Positions 24,010-33,642 of a DNA stretch of 64,000 nucleotides are shown in pieces. The DNA comes from Minwuia thermotolerans (GTDB lineage Bacteria; Pseudomonadota; Alphaproteobacteria; Minwuiales; Minwuiaceae): NCBI GenBank assembly GCA_021604565.1, contig BQJF01000005.1:30004-94003 (forward strand). Reading direction: 5' to 3'. The notes beneath the pieces were generated by a model that made no database searches, was not told where the DNA came from, and saw nothing but the letters and a program-made list of their open reading frames with translations. The translations under genes and the position numbers were made by a program. Numbering within the stretch: the first letter of the stretch is position 1; each line of letters starts with the position of its first letter.

Positions 24010-26643
24010 ATGAGCAGCGCTGATGCGTTGTCAGACAGGCAATCCAGGGCCGGGGGCGAAGCCGGGGCCGGGGACAGGGAACCATCCGGCGTCGGGGTCC
24101 GCAGGGAATTCGACGGCACCAGCGATTCGCCCTCTCTCGACCGCGATCAGCGTATCCGGGCGGAAATGATCGCCGAACTGATCCGGGAATCGGGTAGGCT
24201 GCGGATCATTCCCTTCATGGTCGTCGGCATTCTGGTCACGGTGTTTCTGGAACGCGCAGCGATCTGGCCTGCCGCGATCCTGGCCGTCGGCGTGCTTGTC
24301 ATGATGTTTGCCGCGGGACGTCTGCGCCGTGCGTTCGAGGCGGAACCGGCGAAGACCGGCACGGCAGAGGCCTGGGGCCTGCGCTACACGGCACTGTCCG
24401 CCGCGATCGGCCTGGTCTGGGGTCCTTGCCTGGCCAGCTATTTCGATGCGACGTCTTATCCGCACCAGGCCTTTCTGGCGCTGCTGGTCTTTGGCTCGCT
24501 GGTGGCTGCCGTGGTGCACCGCGCACTCTATCCGCCAGCATTCATCGCCTTTGCCGTGCCGACCAGTCTGCCAATCGTTGTCATGCTGCTGCTGGATGGC
24601 AGCCGGTTGGCGCTGGCGACAGCGGGGGCAGGGGTCATAGCCCTGATCATGCTGCTCGGCTGGTTGCGCGGTCTGAACCGGCGCTATCGCGAGTCCATGG
24701 CGCTGCGGTTCGAGAACACGGACCTGATCGAACGGCTGGAGGCCGCCCACCGCAGCGCGGAGGCCGCACGCCTTCAGGCTGAAGCCGGGGATCGCGCGAA
24801 GTCCGAGTTTCTGGCGACGATCAGCCATGAGCTGCGTACGCCGATGAACGGGATCATCGGCATGACCAACCTGCTGCAGGGCACGCGCCTGACCACACAG
24901 CAGCGATCCTATGCGGAGATCGTGCGGGAATCAGCGGATGCACTGCTGAACCTGATCAACGACATCCTTGATCTGACGAAACTGGAGGCTGGGCGGGTCG
25001 AGCTTGATGACGCCCCGTTCGAGGTGGCGCGCACCGTCGAGAGTGTCGTCGGACTGATGGCAGCCCGGGCGCAGGCAAAGGGGCTGGAGGTCGCGAGCCA
25101 CATCGGCGCGGACAGCCCCGAGATCATGACTGCCGATGCGGGACGCCTGCGCCAGATTCTGCTCAATCTGGTCAGCAATGCGATCAAGTTCACCGAGACC
25201 GGACATGTCACCCTGGCCGTCGCCCCGGCACCTGGCCAGAGCGCAGTCTTGCGCTTCGAGGTATCGGATACCGGTATCGGCATCCCGGCGGATGTGCAGC
25301 CGCGGCTGTTCCGGCCCTTCAGTCAGGGCGGCGGCATATCGCGGCGGTTCGGCGGCACCGGTCTGGGGCTCGCCATCTCGCGTCGGCTCGTGAATGCCAT
25401 GGGCGGCGACATCCGCCTTGTCAGCATCGAGGGGGAAGGATCGGTCTTCACGGTCGATCTTCCGGTCCGCAATGGTCGGACCGTGCGCCCGTTCAGTGGT
25501 CTGGAACGGGCTTCGATCCTTGTCGTGGCGCCGGAGGGGAAGACACGGGAAGTTGCCTGCCGCTACGCCCGCGACTGGCAGGCGCGGGTGCGGGATACGG
25601 CCTCGCCTGCCGATGCCCTCAACATCCTGCGTGAATCGGAGAGAGTGAACACCTGCGTCGTCGACTGGCGCATCCGGGGTGGTGCCGGATCCTTCGCGCG
25701 TCAGGTCCGGGGCGATGAGGCAATCGCCGGTACGCGCCTGATCCTGACTGTCCCGGTGGGTGTCGTCGAGGCGCAGACCGAGGATGAGGACGCCTTGTTT
25801 GACGCCAGGATCCTGCAACCGCTACGGCGAGGCATCTATCACAGGGCGCTGACAGGGGCGCCGCTGGAGAGCGGCGACCAGCCGGGCAGGACCGCGACAC
25901 CTTCGTCGGAGACCGGGCATCGGCTGCGGGTGCTGATTGTCGATGACGTGGCCGTGAATCAGAAACTTGCATCCTCGATTGTCGAAAGCGCCGGTCATGA
26001 TGCGGTTTCTGCTGGCGGAGGGCGGGAGGCGCTGCAGGCCCTGCGCTCGCTGCCCTATGACATGGTGCTGATGGATGTCGAAATGCCCGACATGGATGGC
26101 CTCGACGCCACCCGCGCCGTGCGGAAGCTGCCAGGTGCCGTCGGGCGTATCCCCATCGTTGCCATGACCGCGCATCCGGGCGACGAGTATCTGGATCGTT
26201 GTGTCGAGGCCGGGATGAACGGCTACCTCGCCAAGCCGCTGGATGCGGAGGAACTGCTGCAGATCCTGCGCAAGTCTGCATCGGAGGCAGCGGGTGGGGG
26301 CAAGCCGGAAGATTCGTCACCGGTCCAGCCGATACAGGATAGGCTGAACCGCCGTCTTGACCCGGAGACTTCGCGCGCGTTGATGCAGCACTTCGTGCAG
26401 GATCTGGAAGGCTGGGCCACTGAACTGCCGGGGCTGGATGTCACTGCGCAAGGGCAACTGGCGCATGCGATCAAGGGGGCAGCGCTCAATCTTGGCTTCG
26501 ATGAACTGGCGGAAGCGGCCGGTTCACTGGAGAAAGGGCAGGCAGTACCTGACACCGCGCAGGCCTTGGCGTACCTTCAGCAGGTCATGCGGGCAACGCG
26601 TGACGAGCTGGATGCGGAGTTGGATTCGGAACAGCGTTCCTGA
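24010..26643 (+). CDS. Hybrid sensor histidine kinase with receiver and HPt domains
   Basis: The protein has 877 residues. After a 50-residue polar N-terminus come about six membrane helices (60-215), then a coiled linker. HisKA carries H273 in ISHELRTPMNG. HATPase_c follows, with the N box LVSNAIKF, DTGIGIP and GGTGLGLAIS. Residues 495-620 resemble a degenerate receiver (ILVVAPE and CVVDWR). A canonical receiver has D689 in VLMDVEMPD, and an HPt domain has H819 in LAHAIKGAALNLG. The intramolecular relay His-Asp-His must pass to an external response regulator, not seen here. It precedes the coiled-coil giant by 74 bases. Confidence 0.93.
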   Translation: MSSADALSDRQSRAGGEAGAGDREPSGVGVRREFDGTSDSPSLDRDQRIRAEMIAELIRESGRLRIIPFMVVGILVTVFLERAAIWPAAILAVGVLVMMFAAGRLRRAFEAEPAKTGTAEAWGLRYTALSAAIGLVWGPCLASYFDATSYPHQAFLALLVFGSLVAAVVHRALYPPAFIAFAVPTSLPIVVMLLLDGSRLALATAGAGVIALIMLLGWLRGLNRRYRESMALRFENTDLIERLEAAHRSAEAARLQAEAGDRAKSEFLATISHELRTPMNGIIGMTNLLQGTRLTTQQRSYAEIVRESADALLNLINDILDLTKLEAGRVELDDAPFEVARTVESVVGLMAARAQAKGLEVASHIGADSPEIMTADAGRLRQILLNLVSNAIKFTETGHVTLAVAPAPGQSAVLRFEVSDTGIGIPADVQPRLFRPFSQGGGISRRFGGTGLGLAISRRLVNAMGGDIRLVSIEGEGSVFTVDLPVRNGRTVRPFSGLERASILVVAPEGKTREVACRYARDWQARVRDTASPADALNILRESERVNTCVVDWRIRGGAGSFARQVRGDEAIAGTRLILTVPVGVVEAQTEDEDALFDARILQPLRRGIYHRALTGAPLESGDQPGRTATPSSETGHRLRVLIVDDVAVNQKLASSIVESAGHDAVSAGGGREALQALRSLPYDMVLMDVEMPDMDGLDATRAVRKLPGAVGRIPIVAMTAHPGDEYLDRCVEAGMNGYLAKPLDAEELLQILRKSASEAAGGGKPEDSSPVQPIQDRLNRRLDPETSRALMQHFVQDLEGWATELPGLDVTAQGQLAHAIKGAALNLGFDELAEAAGSLEKGQAVPDTAQALAYLQQVMRATRDELDAELDSEQRS

Positions 26644-26717
26644 AGCCAGTTTCGCCTGACTGTCGCTGGCCGGATTGCCTGTCCAGCACCTGCAACGATT
26701 GAAGAGGCCGGAATGCC

Positions 26718-29700
26718 ATGCTGTTGAAATGGCCGAAACCTGGACCCGAGAACGCCGCTGACCCGGAAAGTGACCGCACGCCGCTGACCCTGGAGTCGCT
26801 GGATCGCATTCGACGGGGGACGGCGGTACTGCTGCTGGGACTGACCGGACTCTGGCTGGTGCTTGTGGGGGCGTGGTTCATGCAGTCGGCGGGGCTGTCT
26901 GCGATCAGCCTGATGCTGCCGCATGAAGTGGCGCTGATCGTGATCGCGGCTTTCGTGCCGCCTGCATTTATCTGGCTGGCCGGTTTCTGGTACTGGCGCA
27001 GCGTCGATTCCCGGCACAGCCGCTCAGCCCTGCATGCGGTGCTGAAGGACATGGCCTTTCCGGACCCGGAGGCCGAGGCACGGCTGAACGCGATGACCCT
27101 GTCGCTGCGCCGCCTCAGTCAGGCGCTGGAGAGTGAGACGACCAATGCCCTGACACGTGTCGAGCGGCTGGACGAACGCATCGGCAAAGGCACGGAAGCC
27201 CTGTCGGCGGCGGCGCGTCATGCGGCGGAACAGTCCGATCATCTGGGCCAGACAATCACGGACCGGGCGGAGGCGCAGAAGGCTCTGCTGAGCGATGTGC
27301 GTGCACTGGATTCCGAGATTCGTACGCTCGGCGAACGCCAGGGGCAGGCGCTCGGTCAGGCGGTGGCGGAGGCCGGGCGCCGCACGGCGGAGATCGAGGC
27401 GGCACTGCGCACGCAACTGGTTGCCGCCGACGATACCGTCGAACAGGTCGCCAAGCGTGCCGGTCAGATCAACACCATGCTGGAACAGCCCATGGCGCGC
27501 CTGCGGGAGGAGGCGGACAGTACCGTCCGCCGCGTTTCCGGCGTCAGTCAGGACCTGCGCAGCCGCATGGAGGCCCTGTCACAGGTCATTGCCCGGACGA
27601 TGGATCAGGCAGATGGCCTGCGGGAGGGAGTGGACGGTCAGATCACGCGCCTGCGTGACGGTCTGGGCAATGTGCAGTCGACCATGACGACCGTGATCGC
27701 CGAGAGTCGCCAGCAGCTTGGTGACCTGGAGGAGATCACGGGGCGGAGCGCGGAAAGCGCCGGGCAGAGTGCGGAGGCCATCGCGGTCGGGAATGCCAGT
27801 CTTGCAAAGGTGCTTGATGATATCGGCGTCGTCACGGCGGAGGCTGAGCAGGCCCTGCAATCGACGGCTGACCGGACCTGGGCCGCAACACAGCGATTTG
27901 CCTCCGAGATCGAGACCCTCGGCGAACGCGGGGACGAGGTCTCCGGGCGTACGGAAGACATGGCCGGGCAGATCGGTCGTCTGACGGGCAGCCTTGCAGA
28001 GATCGAGCAACGCCTCGCCGCGAATACGGGACGCCTGGCGGAATCGCGTGACGATCTGGCGGCAAGCGTGGCCGAGATGCAGGGTACGGCGGCGCAGATG
28101 ATCGACAATGTGGAGGAGCGGCTGAAGGCCGCTGCCTCCATGGCAGTCGCATCCTCGGAACGGTCGGAGGAGCGGGTGATCGCCGTTGCCGACCGGCTTC
28201 GTGCCTCAATTGGTGAGCTCTCGGATTACATCGGCACGGTCGAGAGCCGTGCCATCGCGGTTGCGGGACGGGGCGACGCGCAGGTCGAGGCACTGGGTGC
28301 GCGCGCGGTGGAGCTTTCGGACATCATGTCCTCCATCGACGCCGCCGTGGCTCAGGGCGACGCGACGCTGGGCGGTGTCGTCAGTCGCACGGAGAGTGCC
28401 CTGGCGGCGGTGCGGCATGGCCTCGGCGATGTGGGTCAGGCGATGGACGACATGGACCAGCGCACCACCCGCAGCGCCGGTCTGCTTGCCGAGCACGGGG
28501 AGCAGATCGATGAACTGAGCACCCGCGTGCTCGGTGGCATGGAACGTATGGAGCGCGCATTTGCCCTGCGTTCCGACGCTCTGGAACGGCTTGGACTGCG
28601 TGTCGATGCAACGGTCGAGAAGGCCGAGACCGATGTCACCGCCCGCACGGAAGCGGCGGCGACCCTGCTGGAGAAGATGGCCGGTGACGCCAGCCTGACA
28701 GTCGGTCGCGCCGCAACGGCGGTGAACGACCTGCTGGACGAGATGGGCGCGCGCACCGACCGGATTGGTGCCAGCGTTGCCAGTGCCAACAAGGCAACAA
28801 CGGAGACCACCAGCCAGGTGGACGAGCGCGTGGCGGAACTGACGCTGCTGCTGCGGGATATCGAACGCACGGTCGCGGATGCGGGCGAGCGGGTGACGGA
28901 GGTGGAAGAACGTGCACGGGGGGCAGTCGAAGGTCTGGAGGCCGGTGTCGGTGCCCTGGGTACAGCCGCCGTCCAACTGGACAGTCAGGCAGGCAATGCA
29001 AGCCTGCATCTGGACAGTATTTCCGATCTGATGCTGGACCGCACGGAGACGCTCTCGACGCTGGTAACCCGTCTTTCCGACGCTGCGGTCGATGCCGACA
29101 GCGACGTGCGCGCCCGGCTCGAAGGGCTGGCGGGGACGCTGGAGGACGCGATGGCCAGCACGCGCCTGACAACGACCGCACTGGCGCAGCAGGCTACGCG
29201 GGTTGAAGCCGTGGGGGGCGAAGTTGCGGGTCGCATCGATGTTTCCATTGCGCATGTCGACGAACGACTGGCGGCGGCAGCGCAGGCCGCCGATGGCGCG
29301 GCGGCCCGGATGGCCGAGAAGACGGCCGAAATGGCCCTGATGGTGGGCGACCTGGGTGCTGCGGCCGGACAGGCGGAAACCTCGATCAGCGATGTCCGGT
29401 CCGGTCTGGATACCGTGCTGGCGGAGATCAGCGAAGGCACCACGCGCATGGTGTCGGAGGTACGCGCCCTCGGCAGCATGGCGCTGCGGACAGGAGACAC
29501 GCTGAAAGGCAGCACCGAAGCGGTGTCCGCGCGCAATCAGGCCCTGCTGGACAGCTTCAACGCCGCCATCGGTGCTCTGGCTGACGACGGGCATCGGATC
29601 GGCGATCTGATCCAGTCGCTCAAGGACAGTGTCGGCGCGGCGGATACGTCGATTTCGCCTTCGCTCGACCGCATGGCCACCCGCGTTCAGGACGCCAGCG

Positions 29701-31610
29701 AACTGGCCAGGATGATGGCCGAGTCGCTGGAGGCGGGAAGCGGTGCCATGCTGGTGGAGGCGGAGCAGGTGCGTGACCGGCTGGCTGCGCTGACCCGCGA
29801 CCTGGATGTGCGGGTGAAGGGACTGGATACCGCTGCAGATGCGGTAACCACACGGGTCATTGGCGCCGCCGGGGAGATCGAGCTGCGTGCCGAGTCCCTT
29901 GGTGCCCTGGGCGCGCGCATCGGCAGTGAGACGCTTGCCCAGGCGGAGGCGCTGGCAACCCACATCGGCACACTCGCCACGCGCGTCGATGAGAGCGAGA
30001 GCCGCATGAGCCAGTCCGGCCAGCGGATCGAGGATGCCAGCGGGCGCAGCACGGCGGCGGCGCGGGCTGCAACCACGGCGATCGGTGAGGCGGTATCGGC
30101 CATTGATGCCGGGCTGGGCCGTACCGGCGACATGGAACTTGCTGCCGGGCGTCTGGCCAGTGTGGCTGAAGAGTCCCGCAACCGGATCGGTGCCGCAGCC
30201 GACGAGAGTCTGGCGCAGTCCCGCGCGCTGGCACAGGAAAGCGCACAACTGACCGACCAGACCCGCAGCCTGGTCGAGGCAGCGGCGGGCGGCGCGGCAC
30301 GTCTGGCCACGGCCCTGGCCAATGCCCGTCAGGAAACCCAGCGCTTCACCGATGCCGAGAGCCGGGCAAGGGTGGAGGCAGAAGAGGTCGTCGATGCCCT
30401 TGGCGCACGGGTATCGATGGTGCAGCAGATGTCCGTCGATCTGAAGGCAACGGGCACGGATATCGACGCCCTGCTGGCCGCACGCATCGATGCATTGTCG
30501 AACGCCGGCGAAGGTGCCAGACAGGCGGCGGGCGCGGTCTCCGATGATCTGACGGACCATCAGCAGCAGCTTGAGCGGATGACGGCGACGGCGCGCGATC
30601 ACGCCGCGGACATGGAGCAGGGCATCAGGGAGGCCATTGCACGATTGCAGGCGGATTCAGTGGCGCTCGAACAGGGTTTCGGTACGGTCTTCGACCGCCT
30701 GCAGGACAGCACGGAACAGGCCGAAAAGGGGCTGACCGGCGCTCTCGGGCGCCTTCAGGATGAAACAACGGCAGTCGAACAGGGGGCAAGTGCCGCTGTT
30801 ACACGCCTGCAGGGAGAAGCCACGGCACTCGGCCGGTCGCTGCGCGATGCAGGCATCGAGGGCGAGGGGGCCGCGCGGGCGGTTGCCGATGCGGTGGTGA
30901 AATTGCAGGCCGCGCTGACCACCACGCGCGCGGACGCCACGGATGCGGATGCGGCAGTGACCGCCTCGACCGCTGCACTGGAGCGACAGCGCAAGGCGTG
31001 TGAAGATGCAATGGCCGAGGCGCAAAAGGCTCTGGACGACGCGGAGCGGATCCTGAGTGCGCAGGTGGGCGCCATGGCTTCCACCTCCAAGGCCGCGACC
31101 ATGCAGTCAGGTCTCGCCGCGAAGGCGTTCGAGGTTCAGGTGGGCCAGTTGCAGAAGGCATCGAAAGGGGCGGCAAGGGCGGCTGTCGAACTGCGTGACA
31201 GGACGGCAGACAATCGCGACAAGCGGTTCCTCCAGTCTGCCGCTTTCGTTGCGGAGGGACTGAATTCCCTGTCCCTGGATCTGCATCGTCTGCTGGATCG
31301 GGATGCAACCGAGTCGGAGTGGCGCAAGTTCTATCGCGGCGACCGTGGTTTCTTTGCCCGGCGGCTGGTGGCACGCAGCGAAGCAAAGCAGATTGCCGCG
31401 CTCTATCGGGACGGCGATGACTTCCGTCGCTTCGTGGACCTGTACCTCAACGAGTTCGAGTCGCTGATGCTGAATGTGGAGCGAGCCGATCAGCAGGGGA
31501 TGCTGAGTGCCGTGTTCCTCAGTGCCGACGTGGGCAAGCTCTACCTGCTGCTCTGCGAGGCGCTGGAGCGGGAACCGGCGGGCAAGCGGTTACTGCAACG
31601 CGCATCCTGA
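26718..31610 (+). CDS. Giant membrane-anchored coiled-coil protein (TipN-like?)
   Basis: The protein has 1,630 residues. Two membrane helices (about 35-57 and 72-92) are followed by about 1,350 residues of alanine-, glutamate- and arginine-rich heptad sequence with irregular repeats, predicted to be a long cytoplasmic coiled coil. The last 130 residues form a distinct non-coil domain (RFLQSAAFVAEGLNSLSLDL, FYRGDRGFFARRL, FLSADVGKLYLLL). This plan matches alphaproteobacterial polarity proteins such as TipN of Caulobacter (two TM helices, long coil), but at nearly twice the length. I infer a polar scaffold; the assignment is not certain. It follows the hybrid kinase in the same orientation. Confidence 0.8.
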   Translation: MLLKWPKPGPENAADPESDRTPLTLESLDRIRRGTAVLLLGLTGLWLVLVGAWFMQSAGLSAISLMLPHEVALIVIAAFVPPAFIWLAGFWYWRSVDSRHSRSALHAVLKDMAFPDPEAEARLNAMTLSLRRLSQALESETTNALTRVERLDERIGKGTEALSAAARHAAEQSDHLGQTITDRAEAQKALLSDVRALDSEIRTLGERQGQALGQAVAEAGRRTAEIEAALRTQLVAADDTVEQVAKRAGQINTMLEQPMARLREEADSTVRRVSGVSQDLRSRMEALSQVIARTMDQADGLREGVDGQITRLRDGLGNVQSTMTTVIAESRQQLGDLEEITGRSAESAGQSAEAIAVGNASLAKVLDDIGVVTAEAEQALQSTADRTWAATQRFASEIETLGERGDEVSGRTEDMAGQIGRLTGSLAEIEQRLAANTGRLAESRDDLAASVAEMQGTAAQMIDNVEERLKAAASMAVASSERSEERVIAVADRLRASIGELSDYIGTVESRAIAVAGRGDAQVEALGARAVELSDIMSSIDAAVAQGDATLGGVVSRTESALAAVRHGLGDVGQAMDDMDQRTTRSAGLLAEHGEQIDELSTRVLGGMERMERAFALRSDALERLGLRVDATVEKAETDVTARTEAAATLLEKMAGDASLTVGRAATAVNDLLDEMGARTDRIGASVASANKATTETTSQVDERVAELTLLLRDIERTVADAGERVTEVEERARGAVEGLEAGVGALGTAAVQLDSQAGNASLHLDSISDLMLDRTETLSTLVTRLSDAAVDADSDVRARLEGLAGTLEDAMASTRLTTTALAQQATRVEAVGGEVAGRIDVSIAHVDERLAAAAQAADGAAARMAEKTAEMALMVGDLGAAAGQAETSISDVRSGLDTVLAEISEGTTRMVSEVRALGSMALRTGDTLKGSTEAVSARNQALLDSFNAAIGALADDGHRIGDLIQSLKDSVGAADTSISPSLDRMATRVQDASELARMMAESLEAGSGAMLVEAEQVRDRLAALTRDLDVRVKGLDTAADAVTTRVIGAAGEIELRAESLGALGARIGSETLAQAEALATHIGTLATRVDESESRMSQSGQRIEDASGRSTAAARAATTAIGEAVSAIDAGLGRTGDMELAAGRLASVAEESRNRIGAAADESLAQSRALAQESAQLTDQTRSLVEAAAGGAARLATALANARQETQRFTDAESRARVEAEEVVDALGARVSMVQQMSVDLKATGTDIDALLAARIDALSNAGEGARQAAGAVSDDLTDHQQQLERMTATARDHAADMEQGIREAIARLQADSVALEQGFGTVFDRLQDSTEQAEKGLTGALGRLQDETTAVEQGASAAVTRLQGEATALGRSLRDAGIEGEGAARAVADAVVKLQAALTTTRADATDADAAVTASTAALERQRKACEDAMAEAQKALDDAERILSAQVGAMASTSKAATMQSGLAAKAFEVQVGQLQKASKGAARAAVELRDRTADNRDKRFLQSAAFVAEGLNSLSLDLHRLLDRDATESEWRKFYRGDRGFFARRLVARSEAKQIAALYRDGDDFRRFVDLYLNEFESLMLNVERADQQGMLSAVFLSADVGKLYLLLCEALEREPAGKRLLQRAS

Positions 31611-31680
31611 CCGATCAGGCGACTTGATTGCGGCTGCCTCTGTCTGGCATTGAACGGAGCGAACAGCGGGGGAGCACGCC

Positions 31681-32847
31681 ATGAAGGATGGCAACGGGAT
31701 ACTGGCCGAGTATGGCGTGACCGTTTTCGAGATCATGAGCCGTCTGGCCATGGAACATGGCTCGATCAATCTCGGGCAGGGCTTTCCCGACGACAATGGA
31801 CCTGACGACGTGCGCGCCGTTGCGGCGGCGGCGCTGGAGGATCAGCCGAACCAGTATCCGCCGATGCTGGGCGTGCCTGACCTCCGACAGGCAGTGGCTG
31901 CGCACGGCAAGCGCTTCTACGGGCTGGACGTCGACTGGCAGACGGAGACCATGGTGACGTCGGGTGCCACGGAGTCTCTCGCGGCCTGTTTCCTGGCGCT
32001 GATCGAGCCGGGGGACGAGGTGGTCTGCTTCGAACCACTCTACGACTGCTACTTGCCCATGATCCGCCGCGCAGGCGGCATCCCGAAGCTGGTGCGGCTC
32101 GACCCGCCGGACTGGACCCTGCCGGAGGACAGGCTGAGGGCCGCGTTCGGGCCGAAGACCAAGTTCATCCTGCTGAACAACCCGCTGAACCCGGCGGCCA
32201 AGGCCTTCAGCCGCGCCGAACTTCAGATCATCGCCGATCTGGTGCTGGAACATGACACCTACGCTGTCTGCGACGAGGTCTACGAACACATCCTGTTCGA
32301 TGGCCTGGAGCATACGCCGCTGATCAGCCTGGACGGCATGCGCGACCGCTGCATCAAGATCGGCTCGGCGGGCAAGACCTTCTCGCTGACGGGCTGGAAG
32401 GTCGGATACATGACCGCCTGTCCGGCACTGCTGCAGCGCGTTGCCAAGGCACATCAGTTCCTCACCTTCACCACCGCGCCAAACCTGCAGCGTGCCGTGG
32501 CCTTCGGGCTGGCGAAGGATGACAGTTATTTCACCGGGCTGATGGCCGACATGCAGGCGAAACGCGACCGGCTCCGCGACGGCCTCACCGCCATCGGCGT
32601 CGAACCGGCGCTCTGCCAGGGCACCTATTTCCTGAACGCCGACATCCGTTCCGTGGGTTTCGAGGGCAGCGACGTGGACTTCTGCCGGGAGATCACCCTG
32701 AACGCCGGTGTCACCACGGTTCCCGTCAGCGCCTTCTACGCATCGGAGGGTGCCCGCACCAACTTTGTCCGCTTCTGCTTTTCAAAACAGGACAGCATCA
32801 TCGACGCCGCGGTGGCGAAGCTGGGGGACTGGGTGGCGAAGGGGTAA
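31681..32847 (+). CDS. PLP-dependent class I/II aminotransferase
   Basis: The protein has 388 residues, starting after GCGGGGGAGC. Fold type I signatures are INLGQGFPDDNGP near residue 28, NNPLNPAAKAFSR near 165, CDEVYEHILFDG near 198 and the PLP lysine in GSAGKTFSLTGWKVGY near 233. It is closest to the methionine/kynurenine-oxoglutarate aminotransferase group (YbdL-like). In the conserved NPxNP motif the protein reads NPLNP. It stands alone, 70 bases after the giant gene, and the exact amino acid is unknown. Confidence 0.9.
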   Translation: MKDGNGILAEYGVTVFEIMSRLAMEHGSINLGQGFPDDNGPDDVRAVAAAALEDQPNQYPPMLGVPDLRQAVAAHGKRFYGLDVDWQTETMVTSGATESLAACFLALIEPGDEVVCFEPLYDCYLPMIRRAGGIPKLVRLDPPDWTLPEDRLRAAFGPKTKFILLNNPLNPAAKAFSRAELQIIADLVLEHDTYAVCDEVYEHILFDGLEHTPLISLDGMRDRCIKIGSAGKTFSLTGWKVGYMTACPALLQRVAKAHQFLTFTTAPNLQRAVAFGLAKDDSYFTGLMADMQAKRDRLRDGLTAIGVEPALCQGTYFLNADIRSVGFEGSDVDFCREITLNAGVTTVPVSAFYASEGARTNFVRFCFSKQDSIIDAAVAKLGDWVAKG

Positions 32848-32876
32848 TTCCGCCTCTTGAGCGAAGGAATTGTTTC

Positions 32877-33458
32877 TTGGCTGATTATGAAAGTTTCAAG
32901 GAAGCCCTTTCGCTGCTCGCCGAAGCCGTTGCGAAAGTACGGTCGGACGGCGAGGTAGAGCCGATCCTGGTGGGTGGCGGAGCGGTGGAATTCTACACTG
33001 CCGGAGGGATCATATCGGGTGATCTCGATTTGGTGGCGCCCGAGGCTGAACCAATTGAGGAGGCCCTGATTTCAGTCGGATTTGATCGATCGACTGGACC
33101 GGGCAAGCCGAGACGCGGTGTCGTTCATCCTAGGCTGGGAATGGGGGTCGAGGTCGTCAGCGGGGCATTGATGGATGGCAATGCTGACCGCACACGGATC
33201 AAGGTTATCAATATCGGGCATGATCGATCCTTTAAAATCATACCGCCTGAAGACCTCATCGCAGATCGGGTGGCTCAGGCGGTCTCGACAGAAGTTCCAG
33301 ACCAGAGAATGGTGGCTCAGGCAGTCCTGCTTTACAGACTTGTGCTTGGCTTGGACGAAGACTATCTGGACAAGAGAATAAGGTTCGAGACTGGCGATGA
33401 TGCTGATCTCTCGACAGTGAAAATGTGGGCTGAAGACAATGCAGACCATGGATTTTGA
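32877..33458 (+). CDS. Nucleotidyltransferase-like protein
   Basis: The protein has 193 residues. TTG start with GAAGGAA 7 bases upstream. VGGGAVEFYTAGG followed by SGDLDLV resembles the GG-x and D-x-D core of MNT/AbiEii-type nucleotidyltransferases. There is no HEPN partner. Composition is visibly more AT-rich and less codon-biased than the neighbours, suggesting horizontal gain. A 64-residue gene overlaps its end by 20 bases. Toxin, or antitoxin of a MNT type, is possible; function is not shown. Confidence 0.65.
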   Translation: MADYESFKEALSLLAEAVAKVRSDGEVEPILVGGGAVEFYTAGGIISGDLDLVAPEAEPIEEALISVGFDRSTGPGKPRRGVVHPRLGMGVEVVSGALMDGNADRTRIKVINIGHDRSFKIIPPEDLIADRVAQAVSTEVPDQRMVAQAVLLYRLVLGLDEDYLDKRIRFETGDDADLSTVKMWAEDNADHGF

Positions 33459-33633
33459 CGGGTATCAGGAGCAACTTGCCAGGCGAAAGCTGGAGTTGGG
33501 GATCGTCATTGACCCCGAACTTTACCGCAATGATGGGTCGCGCCGTACTGAGTCCAAGCGGGCGCTTCTGCAGGAGTTGGCTGATAACGCGGCAGCACAG
33601 GGTCGACCGGTGCGGTTCAAGGCAAATTACTGA
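33439..33633 (+). CDS. Small protein overlapping the nucleotidyltransferase gene
   Basis: The protein has 64 residues (55 after the second Met, MDFDGYQEQL, at 33448). It overlaps the previous gene by 20 bases in another frame, which suggests translational coupling. It is hydrophilic and helical, with no motif I know. The layout (nucleotidyltransferase then a small charged protein, overlapping, island-like composition) resembles a two-gene toxin-antitoxin unit but this is inference only. It ends 10 bases before the convergent gentisate dioxygenase stop. Confidence 0.55.
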   Translation: MQTMDFDGYQEQLARRKLELGIVIDPELYRNDGSRRTESKRALLQELADNAAAQGRPVRFKANY

Positions 33634-33642
33634 GAACCGTCC

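Noticed and set aside
28206..30602. 798-codon open frame on the minus strand
   Set aside because: It is the antisense of the coiled-coil gene. High GC at codon position 3 keeps antisense frames open. No family resemblance or ribosome site.
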